From: Actinomycetota bacterium
GTDB lineage: Bacteria > Actinomycetota > AC-67
Assembly: GCA_040905475.1 (NCBI GenBank)
Contig: JBBDRM010000064.1
Span: forward strand, 1 to 37,376
Reading direction: 5' to 3'
Length of the DNA stretch: 37,376 nt
Below the pieces are notes generated by a model that was given only the letters and a program-made list of their open reading frames with translations, ran no database searches and was not told where the DNA came from. Positions within the stretch are counted from its first letter, which is position 1. Each line of letters starts with the position of its first letter. The translations under genes were made by a program, and so were the position numbers. Positions 31,197 to 37,376 of this stretch are shown one piece after another.

Positions 31197-32765
31197 ATGT
31201 CTGATACCACGTGCGCGGTCTTTGCGAGGGATGTCACGCTCGATCGGGAGCGCATCCACCGCTTCGTCGTCGGTGAGGACGCTGCGCCTACGCCGATGAC
31301 GACCGCCGAGGCAGCACAAGAACTCGGCGACCGGTTCGCGACAGACGTTCTGCTTCAGGGCGTCTTCCCGGTCACGGCGGAGGCCACGGTCGACGCGATC
31401 AAGGCCGCCGTTCCGGACGGCGACCCGCTTCGCGACCAGATGACTTTCATTCTTGGCGAGGGAAGCCAGATCCCGTTCAGCCAGGCTCCAGCCCTCGGTC
31501 GCAGCCTCCGCTTCGTCGTGACCCTTGGCGCGACGTCGAATGGACCACCGGAGGGGCCGGACATCCTGATCAGCGTTCCGCATCCCGAAAGCACCGGCAT
31601 CGAGCTCATGGCGTGGGACCTCGAGGCGAAGGGCTTCAACTACTACCGCTCCATGGGAGATCCACCCGCGTGGGTCTTCGCCGGCAATTCGCGGCATGCG
31701 CTCGTCGACCCGACACAGGGCAAGGGCCCATTTGAGAGCCACAAGAGCGGGGCGCTGCTGATGAAGGAGCTAAAACGTCCTTGGCTCCACTGGGATTCCT
31801 CAGACGTGCACATCGAGGCGACGGCGTTCGCAGCCGGGGACGATCGGCGAACGCATGCGTGGTTCACCGGCAAGCAGATCGGAGGTGCATACGCCTTCGA
31901 GTTCGAGGTTGCGAAGCCCGCAATGCAGCGCTGGGCGAAGGCTCGGTTCGAGGCGCTCCTCGCGAACGGGGGCGCGATCGAGCGACCGGCGCGGATCATG
32001 GAGCAGCTCCTCGACACGCCCGCGGTCAACCTCATCACAAGCAGGCGCGAGAGCGCGAGCGCCAGCGCGTCACCCGAGCCGCTGGCCTTGCCCGGGACGT
32101 TCTTCATCGACGCCGACGGCCTCGCAATCGTGCAACTGGAGGGACCGCCTCAGTTCACGGTGCGCGCCGAGGTGTACGCAAGGAGCCTCGAGACCTTCGA
32201 CGTGAAGCTTGCAGACGGGCCGGGCTTCGTCCAAGACGGAGACACGCACTTCGCCTTCGCGGTCCCAGAACGCGCCTTCGAGGATCTGGTGGTGCTTCAG
32301 AAGGCATTGGAGATCGGCCTGGTGAGCAGACGGCTCGCGGCCTGCCTGCTCATGACGGACTTCCCGAACCCGATCTTCTCCGATCGACGCCCCGCGTTGC
32401 TCGCGCGCGTCCCGCCGACGGCTCAGGTGACGGACGGCGGCAGCTCGTTCTCCGAGGAGATGGCCAATGCCATCCTCGCGGAGGCGCCAGACGCTGGAGC
32501 TGGAAGTCCGGAGCAAGAGTTCGCCGAGCTTTGGAACGTTGGCGAGGACTTCGAGGATCAGTTCAACGCTCTTCTGCGCGACTACTACGAAGCGGTGAAC
32601 GCTCGGCTCGCGAGCCAAGCGGGATTCGATGACTACTTTCGGCTCGCGGAGTCGCGACGCCAGCGCGTGAAGCAGACGCCGATCTTCGAGAGCCCGCTGC
32701 TCTTCGCGAACACGAACATCCCGCCGGTCTCGCTCTCGATGCAGCGCGACGGGACGGTGGTCTAA
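31197..32765 (+). CDS. Unknown 522-aa protein of the peroxidase-associated cluster
   Basis: A 522-aa, apparently cytosolic protein with no signal peptide or membrane segment; I do not recognise the family. The most conserved-looking part is residues 121-210: PDILISVPHPESTG, then FNYYRSMG (147-154), WVFAGNSRHAL (159-169) and a GPFESHKSG...PWLHW segment (177-199) rich in His, Trp and acidic residues, which might bind metal or haem. A Ser/Ala-rich linker lies near residue 285. The C-terminal region is acidic and helical. It is followed after 2 bp by the 328-aa gene, so the two form an operon. A weak GCAGGG precedes the start. Confidence 0.8.
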   Translation: MSDTTCAVFARDVTLDRERIHRFVVGEDAAPTPMTTAEAAQELGDRFATDVLLQGVFPVTAEATVDAIKAAVPDGDPLRDQMTFILGEGSQIPFSQAPALGRSLRFVVTLGATSNGPPEGPDILISVPHPESTGIELMAWDLEAKGFNYYRSMGDPPAWVFAGNSRHALVDPTQGKGPFESHKSGALLMKELKRPWLHWDSSDVHIEATAFAAGDDRRTHAWFTGKQIGGAYAFEFEVAKPAMQRWAKARFEALLANGGAIERPARIMEQLLDTPAVNLITSRRESASASASPEPLALPGTFFIDADGLAIVQLEGPPQFTVRAEVYARSLETFDVKLADGPGFVQDGDTHFAFAVPERAFEDLVVLQKALEIGLVSRRLAACLLMTDFPNPIFSDRRPALLARVPPTAQVTDGGSSFSEEMANAILAEAPDAGAGSPEQEFAELWNVGEDFEDQFNALLRDYYEAVNARLASQAGFDDYFRLAESRRQRVKQTPIFESPLLFANTNIPPVSLSMQRDGTVV

Positions 32766-32767
32766 CG

Positions 32768-33754
32768 ATGTCGACGTTGACGATGTTCTCCACGCCGGGG
32801 AACGTGCCGGACAACCACCCGGCTGCTTGGAGCGACACGGTCGCCGGCTTCCTCGAGAACGTCGCGGCGGCGGGTGACTTTCCGCAGTTCTACAACCCGA
32901 CGGTTGTCGACACACCCGACGACGCCGTCGTCGCGCGTGTCGTGTGGCCCGCCTTCCCGGCGAGCTTGGCCGGCCCACCCAGCCAGCGCCTGGCGATTGC
33001 CGACAAAGACCGCAGCACGCAGGACGAATATTGCGAGTGGGCGGTCGAAAAGAACGAAGCGGAGAAGATTACGCGGGTGACGTTCACAACGGAGGTGCCG
33101 GAGTACTTCGACCACCTGTTCCGGTCGGACCCCGATGCTCTCCTCACCCTCTACCGAGAGCTGGTCGGCCCGCAGGTGGAGCCCGGTGACCTCACACAAG
33201 ATGGCTTCTATCTGCGCGAGAACATCTGGAATCAGTTGCTCGACAGCACGCGGCCCGTCCATCTCATCCAGGACAGCAACAAGCTCATCGCGGCACTCGT
33301 GCTCGCGGCCGAGGCCACGATTCTCCGCGAGCGTGACGGAGTGCCAGTTACGCATCCGCAAGCGCTCGTCGACTGCGCGGGGCTGGGGAATCCCTTGCGT
33401 GGAAGCGACCCCCAGATCGCAGCGGCGGTGAACAATGCCGCGGCGACCGGCGCCGAGATCACGCTGAACGATCCGGTCGGCCTGTACATCGACGGCTTGA
33501 TCACCGGTGGCATGGAGACACCGGACGAGGTGGACCCGGCGACCTTCTGGACCGTCGACCGCGGCGACGCCGACCGCGCCGTCAGAGCCTCGTTCGAGGT
33601 TCCGGAGGGCCGTGGGTACGTCGTGGGTGAGGTCAAGATCGACGGTCAGCCGATCGCCTTCGGCGGCCAGCTTGCCGTCCGGGTTCGCGTCAGGATCGAA
33701 GCGCTCGTCAAGCCGGGGCAGCACCAGCCGGACCGACAACCCTGCTCGAACTAG
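32768..33754 (+). CDS. Unknown 328-aa protein, homologue of the 398-aa gene at 34964-36160
   Basis: A 328-aa soluble protein. Against the 398-aa protein on the other strand, conserved blocks occur in the same order: QDEYCEW (85-91) with TRVTFTTEVPEY (102-113); QDSNKLIAALVLAAEA (168-183); CAGLGNPLRG (203-212); NDPVGLYI (234-241); FEVPEGRGYVVGEV (276-289); IAFGGQLAV (296-304). I know no function for this family. Its stop shares a CTAG with the stop of the convergent peroxidase gene. Shared neighbourhood with a DyP peroxidase suggests a redox or haem-linked role, which is inference only. Confidence 0.85.
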   Translation: MSTLTMFSTPGNVPDNHPAAWSDTVAGFLENVAAAGDFPQFYNPTVVDTPDDAVVARVVWPAFPASLAGPPSQRLAIADKDRSTQDEYCEWAVEKNEAEKITRVTFTTEVPEYFDHLFRSDPDALLTLYRELVGPQVEPGDLTQDGFYLRENIWNQLLDSTRPVHLIQDSNKLIAALVLAAEATILRERDGVPVTHPQALVDCAGLGNPLRGSDPQIAAAVNNAAATGAEITLNDPVGLYIDGLITGGMETPDEVDPATFWTVDRGDADRAVRASFEVPEGRGYVVGEVKIDGQPIAFGGQLAVRVRVRIEALVKPGQHQPDRQPCSN

Positions 33755-34956
33755 CGCTCGGCCTCGAAGAGGCGCGCGCCGGGGAACGGTCTGGCTCGCG
33801 AAGGAACGGCGTAGAGCCCACCTGCCTGCACGCGGACGAGGGTCGGGCCCGCGCCGCCCGGTTGCGACGGTCCGCCGAAGTTCACGTCGCCGAGCCATCC
33901 CGGGAGGTGGAGAACGTGATGGAGCGCGGCGAGGTCGCGCTGAAAGCTGACGAAGTTGAGCCCCAAGGCTGGACGCCCGTGCTCGAATCCGTCAAGAAAG
34001 TCGTAGCCCTGCCGTAGCATCCGATGTGCTCCGGCGGCAGCCGACGAGGCTCGATTCTGGTTCGCGCGGTGAATGTGGGAGGCCTCGAGAATCGGATCCA
34101 CGGTCTGCGGAGGGTCGCGCCAGGCGGCCAGGTGCTCGGTTGAGTCCCCCGCTGGAGCCGGTCCGGCCACGGGGACCGGTCGCCCCTTCTCGTCTTTCTC
34201 GACCGCGACGAGAGCGGCCCCCGACAGCTTGTCGCGGCCGACGAGCAGCTCCTGATCGCCCCGCTCGAGCGCTCGCCAGGCGCCGAGGTCGATCGCGAGC
34301 CGCAGGAAGGCCATGAACGTGCCGTCGGCCATCCACGCGGGATCGGGTCGGGCTTGGAGCGCGTCGAGCCTCTGGCTCGACTCCATGTTGCTGACCCCGT
34401 CGTGGAACTCGAGCCAACCGCGACCGTCGTGTCGCCCGAATCCGCCGAACGAGGAGACAATGTCGAGGGGCAGACGCCTGTCCTCGATCAGCTTCCAGAC
34501 CTCGACGACTGCGCAGTTCACCCCCGCCTCGCGAGCGCTCGTCAGCTGGAGGGCCACGTCCGCCTCGCCGCGGTTCGGCGCCGCGTTCTCTGCCCAGCGA
34601 AGGCTCGGGAAGGGCCCGGGATTGCTTGGCAGGTTGGAGAGATAGTCCGGGCGCTGCGCCCGGGTCAAAGGCGGATTGTGCACGTCTAAGTCGAAGAAGC
34701 GCCGTCCATAACCGATCAGCGCGCGCAAGCTTGAGAATTGAGCTGCGCTCGCTCTGGCGTGCTTCTCCGGTTGACCAGCCAGCTCCCGCACCTGTCCGCG
34801 TCTCAGCTCCTGCAGCATGCGCAGGATCTCCGCGAGGGCGTCGCGGGCGGTGATCGAAGCTGTCTCGGGCGCGACGTTCAGAAGGACGAGCCGGAAGCAT
34901 GGCTGCGGTCGCCTGCGTGGCTGGAACGCAATGCCTTGCTGAAGTCGACGCGGCAT
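33751..34956 (-). CDS. DyP-type (dye-decolorizing) haem peroxidase
   Basis: A 401-aa DyP-type peroxidase. The distal GxxDG motif appears as EFHDG (183-187, Asp186, first Gly replaced by Glu) in LEFHDGVSN; the proximal haem-ligand His is His294 in EASHIHRAN; the typical GTFMAFLRLAIDL...W...GRDKLSG block (212-246) and the closing GLNFVSFQRDL (332-342) are present. DyPs use H2O2 to oxidise phenolics, dyes or small acids, or act in deferrochelatase-like roles. No Tat or Sec signal and no encapsulin-type tail are seen, so it is probably cytosolic. Start 34956, 7 bp after the stop of the 398-aa gene. Confidence 0.9.
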   Translation of the reverse strand: MPRRLQQGIAFQPRRRPQPCFRLVLLNVAPETASITARDALAEILRMLQELRRGQVRELAGQPEKHARASAAQFSSLRALIGYGRRFFDLDVHNPPLTRAQRPDYLSNLPSNPGPFPSLRWAENAAPNRGEADVALQLTSAREAGVNCAVVEVWKLIEDRRLPLDIVSSFGGFGRHDGRGWLEFHDGVSNMESSQRLDALQARPDPAWMADGTFMAFLRLAIDLGAWRALERGDQELLVGRDKLSGAALVAVEKDEKGRPVPVAGPAPAGDSTEHLAAWRDPPQTVDPILEASHIHRANQNRASSAAAGAHRMLRQGYDFLDGFEHGRPALGLNFVSFQRDLAALHHVLHLPGWLGDVNFGGPSQPGGAGPTLVRVQAGGLYAVPSRARPFPGARLFEAER

Positions 34957-34963
34957 TAGACTC

Positions 34964-36160
34964 TTACGCCTCTTCCTCGAACTCAGTGAACCGCTGTTCG
35001 TGGTTGCGAATCCGGGCGCACCCTTCGGCGTCCTCCACGGCCGCTTCGACTGCGGCGGGCTTCGCGCGATCGACGGCGGCTGTTCCGGACTCCCCGACGC
35101 GAAGAAAGACGGCGAGCTGTACGAGGTCCGCCACCTGGCCGCCGTGGCGGATCGGCTGCTCAGTCGCAACGTCGACCAGATCGCCGACCGAGAATCCCTC
35201 CTCCGGTGGCACTTCGAACGTCAGCCGCTGGTAGCGGGGCCGTGCGTCCGGCGACATCTCGGCCGAGATGCCGCGACCGAAGGTGAACCAGTCTGGCGGG
35301 ACCACGGCGCCGGTCGGCGTTCGCAGGCGTGTGTGCTCGACGCTCTGTATATAGACTCCGACCGGGTCGTCGAGTGCGACCAAGCGCCGCTCGAACGCGA
35401 GCCTGGCCAGACGCTCGACGAGGATCGAGTCGCTCGCCCGGCCGAGCTGCGCGGCTCCCCTGAGCAGCGGAATCGCTTCCCAACACGTCAGACACCGCGC
35501 GCCGCCGTTCGCAATATGAACGAGGCGCGCGTCGAGAGCCGCGGCGGCCAGCATCACGAGCGCGCCGAGCGAGTTCGTGGACTGCGTCATGAAGCAGAGA
35601 GCCCTCTCTCCGTTGTTGTAGGCGCTGCGGCCGTCGGGTGGGAGCATCGTCCCAGCGAACGATCGCTCGCGCTCGTTGGGCGTGATCCCGTCCGCGTACG
35701 GATCGCAGGCCCCATAGACTGCCTCCGTCGGTACCGCGGACTCGCGCGCGAAGTCCGCTACGGTCTCGACGAGCGTCTCGGGCTCGTAGGCCGCGAGTAC
35801 TCGCCAGTACTCCGAGAGTTCCGTCGTGAGCTCGACGCGGGACATCTGCGTGCCGGTGCGAACGACGCGCCACTCGATGTACTCCTCCTGCAGTTGGCGT
35901 CCGCCCCCGCCGACGTCCTCGCTCCGCCAGTCGAGGAGCTGAAGTGCCCTCTGCCTGTCCAAGCACGATGCGACTCTCGCTGGAAGACCTGTCCAATCGG
36001 GGCCCGTGATCGAGCGCGTCCTTTTGTCAGGCGTCGGCAGTAGGAACGGCGCGGCTGCCGGTGACCCGTCGAGAGCATGGCCGATGGCGCCGGCGACGCG
36101 CTCGTTCCACTCGCGGCGGGCGGCTCTCCCCAGAGCGTTGAGCGCGCCCGGCTCCTGCAT
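34964..36160 (-). CDS. Unknown 398-aa protein, homologue of the 328-aa gene at 32768-33754
   Basis: A 398-aa soluble protein. Blocks shared with the 328-aa protein are QEEYIEW (91-97) with SRVELTTELSEY (107-118), MTQSTNSLGALVMLAAAA (191-208), CWEAIPLLRG (226-235), DDPVGVYI (264-271), FEVPPEEGFSVGDL (315-328) and IRHGGQVADL (337-346). Unlike its homologue it has several cysteines (CLTCW around 223-227) and an insertion DPYADGITPNERERSFAG (153-170). ATG 36160 overlaps the preceding stop by one base. It lies directly upstream of the DyP gene, so the pair is almost certainly co-expressed. Confidence 0.85.
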   Translation of the reverse strand: MQEPGALNALGRAARREWNERVAGAIGHALDGSPAAAPFLLPTPDKRTRSITGPDWTGLPARVASCLDRQRALQLLDWRSEDVGGGGRQLQEEYIEWRVVRTGTQMSRVELTTELSEYWRVLAAYEPETLVETVADFARESAVPTEAVYGACDPYADGITPNERERSFAGTMLPPDGRSAYNNGERALCFMTQSTNSLGALVMLAAAALDARLVHIANGGARCLTCWEAIPLLRGAAQLGRASDSILVERLARLAFERRLVALDDPVGVYIQSVEHTRLRTPTGAVVPPDWFTFGRGISAEMSPDARPRYQRLTFEVPPEEGFSVGDLVDVATEQPIRHGGQVADLVQLAVFLRVGESGTAAVDRAKPAAVEAAVEDAEGCARIRNHEQRFTEFEEEA

Positions 36161-36446
36161 CAAGTCCGCGCCAGCCGTGAGCGGGCGAACTGCTCCGCCG
36201 CGGCGTCGGTCGTGACGCCGTCCGTGCGGGCGCGCTCGTAGATGGCGGTCAGGGTGTCTCCAATCCTCGCCAGCCGCGTCTCGACCCTCTCGCGTTTCCA
36301 GCCGAGCGATTCGACGTCCACGCATCGATGACGCCGCCGGCGTTGATCACACTCGGAACGGGATCGGGAGCTGCCACCTGCCTCAGCTCCTCGAGCAGCA
36401 TTTCTGCGAGGGGCGCGGCCTCCTCGGCGTCGAGAGTCGGGGTCAC
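36160..36446 (-). pseudogene. Frameshifted C-terminal fragment of a Leu/Glu/Phe/Val dehydrogenase
   Basis: Two adjacent frames together look like the last 80-90 residues of a leucine/valine dehydrogenase: frame one (from GTG 36446) carries VPSVINAGGVID, and after a shift near 36326 the other frame carries ESLGWKRERVE, RIGDTLTAIYERARTDGV and AAAEQFARSRLA, all in the family order. The N-terminal catalytic and most of the NAD domain are absent. Yet the fragment is coupled at both ends: GTGA with the upstream gene, TGATG with the downstream one. Either it is a remnant, a sequencing indel hides a small real gene, or it acts as a leader. Confidence 0.6.
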
Positions 36447-36910
36447 GGCGCATAGAAGGCGACCTTCGCGGCATCGTGGGCATCGGCCGTGACGTCGTAC
36501 ACCGGCGGCTCGATCCAGCTCTCGGGCGCGAAGAAAGGCTCGAGTCGCTGCTGTTCGTCGAGCTCATCGAGGATCTCCTCTAGCGCTTCGGGCCGAACCT
36601 GTACCGTAGAAACATCGCCGATCCGAAGCGGTCGCTCGCGGAGATTCTCGGGCAGCCGATGCTTGCCGAGGAACGTCTCCAGCTCTTCCCTTGGCGACCC
36701 GACCAGGTACGCGTCAGTCGCGCCGAAGAGAAGCCTGCCCTGCGCGTCCAACTCGGGCCACGCGGAGAGAGCAAGACCCACGGAGGAGCCAACGATCTCA
36801 TCGACGACGACGTAGTGAAAGCCTCCCATTCCCGGGGAGGCGCCCTCAGGTGTCCACGTCGTCGTTCGGTCGGACACGTCTTCTGAGGGCGGAAGGAGGC
36901 GCCGGTTCAT
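36443..36910 (-). CDS. Unknown 155-aa protein
   Basis: A 155-aa soluble protein I do not recognise. It starts MNRRLLPPSEDV, has a Gly-rich beta segment (GFHYVVVDEIVGSSVGLALSAW), a stretch of acidic helices (PEALEEILDELDEQQRLEPFF) and ends DAAKVAFYAP. The ATG at 36910 comes directly after the stop of the upstream gene and the stop overlaps the GTG of the next frame, so it belongs to the leftward peroxidase operon. No membrane segment or signal is seen. Confidence 0.7.
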   Translation of the reverse strand: MNRRLLPPSEDVSDRTTTWTPEGASPGMGGFHYVVVDEIVGSSVGLALSAWPELDAQGRLLFGATDAYLVGSPREELETFLGKHRLPENLRERPLRIGDVSTVQVRPEALEEILDELDEQQRLEPFFAPESWIEPPVYDVTADAHDAAKVAFYAP

Positions 36911-37376
36911 CTAGGGGCTCTCCGGCGGCGGGCCAAGCAAGGCGGTGAAACGCTCACTCGGCGGGAGCTCGACCCGCGGATAGGCGAGAAGGACGTGCAG
37001 GTTGGCCATCGCGAGCACATATCCGTGCTCGACAAGGTCGGCGGCGTCAGCAACCCCGATACGGCTAAGCGTGGTCTTGACTCCCCGAGTACGTCCCACC
37101 CGCTCATCCCACGCGTCTCGCGTATCCCCGAGCAGCTCGAGGATCGCGCGGGCGCGGGCGCCCTGCTCGTCGTCTCCGCCTGCGTAGCTCGTCGTGATGC
37201 GGAAGGGGCTTTGCGAGATCTGGACGATCGCGCCCCTCAGGGCTCCACCGCTTCGGAAGATGTCGAAGAGCCAGCGGCGGCGCGTGCTCGTCGTCGTGTC
37301 GTAGAGGATGTCGATGTCCCGCTTAAGCTGGACTGTCTCCGAGTTCTCCCGACAACCGGGGGGCCGATAGAGCTTT
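36911..37376 (-). CDS. Partial CDS running off the window, possible patatin-like lipase C-terminus
   Basis: The frame is open from the window edge to the stop at 36911, 155 codons, so the start lies outside. The C-terminal pattern ARAILELLGDT, then TTLSRIGVADAADLVEHGYVLAMANL, resembles the end of patatin-like phospholipases (…LINWGYAxxDAAL), preceded by a Trp/Phe-rich DIxILYDTTTS-RRRWLFDIFRSGG segment. The catalytic Ser/Asp dyad would be in the missing part, so the call is tentative. It is upstream of and adjacent to the 155-aa gene in the same operon. Confidence 0.5.
   Translation of the reverse strand, partial: KLYRPPGCRENSETVQLKRDIDILYDTTTSTRRRWLFDIFRSGGALRGAIVQISQSPFRITTSYAGGDDEQGARARAILELLGDTRDAWDERVGRTRGVKTTLSRIGVADAADLVEHGYVLAMANLHVLLAYPRVELPPSERFTALLGPPPESP

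Noticed and set aside
1-37376. CRISPR array, riboswitch or rRNA
   Set aside because: No regularly spaced repeats, no recognisable aptamer core and no rRNA sequence were seen on reading the window.

Overview
The window is high-GC DNA with mostly 4-nt stop/start overlaps between genes and GTG/TTG starts, which suggests an actinobacterial (possibly Thermoleophilia-like) chromosome. That placement is an inference from composition and gene content only. No rRNA, CRISPR array or insertion sequence was seen.

Positions 476-27304 form one large accessory catabolic region. A leftward operon (5817 to 476) encodes a crotonase, a class III CoA-transferase, a thiolase-fold protein lacking both thiolase cysteines, its DUF35 partner, an SDR and two hot-dog hydratase subunits. 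A rightward group (5938 to 9537) encodes an unusual 403-aa beta-hydroxyacid dehydrogenase, an alpha/beta hydrolase and a ThDP enzyme. A second leftward operon (14827 to 9558) repeats the same kit: two crotonases, a CoA-transferase, a beta-hydroxyacid dehydrogenase and a carboxylesterase. Next come an iron/phosphonate-type ABC importer (19123 to 14935), a second ThDP enzyme resembling sulfoacetaldehyde acetyltransferase (20980 to 19280), and, divergent from it, a GntR/FCD regulator followed by tcuA/tcuB-like genes and an AbrB-type permease. The region closes with an alpha/beta hydrolase and a short citrate-synthase-fold (citryl-CoA-lyase-like) protein.

The promoters of these groups share a 16-bp palindrome (half-site GYRYRC, two bases between 7-nt halves). 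I found seven copies, all in intergenic promoter DNA. The simplest reading is a single regulon controlled by the local GntR protein, in which an imported carboxylate is activated to a CoA ester and degraded by crotonase/hydratase/dehydrogenase/aldolase-type steps. The substrate is unknown. All three crotonases lack both catalytic glutamates of classic enoyl-CoA hydratase.

Positions 27305-31196 are a lower-density, mobile-element-like zone: an excisionase-type HTH gene, a 3' fragment of tRNA-Ala(UGC) that looks like an attachment site, flanking direct repeats, a three-gene operon of small unknown proteins, a secreted HNH nuclease (DUF1524), and an 800-bp stretch with a large inverted repeat.

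Positions 31197-37376 hold what I consider the least-described system. Two rightward genes (522 and 328 aa) converge on a leftward operon containing a DyP-type haem peroxidase, a 398-aa homologue of the 328-aa protein, a frameshifted leucine-dehydrogenase C-terminal fragment, a 155-aa unknown and the end of a probable patatin-like lipase. The convergent genes overlap inside a CTAG that serves as a stop on both strands.
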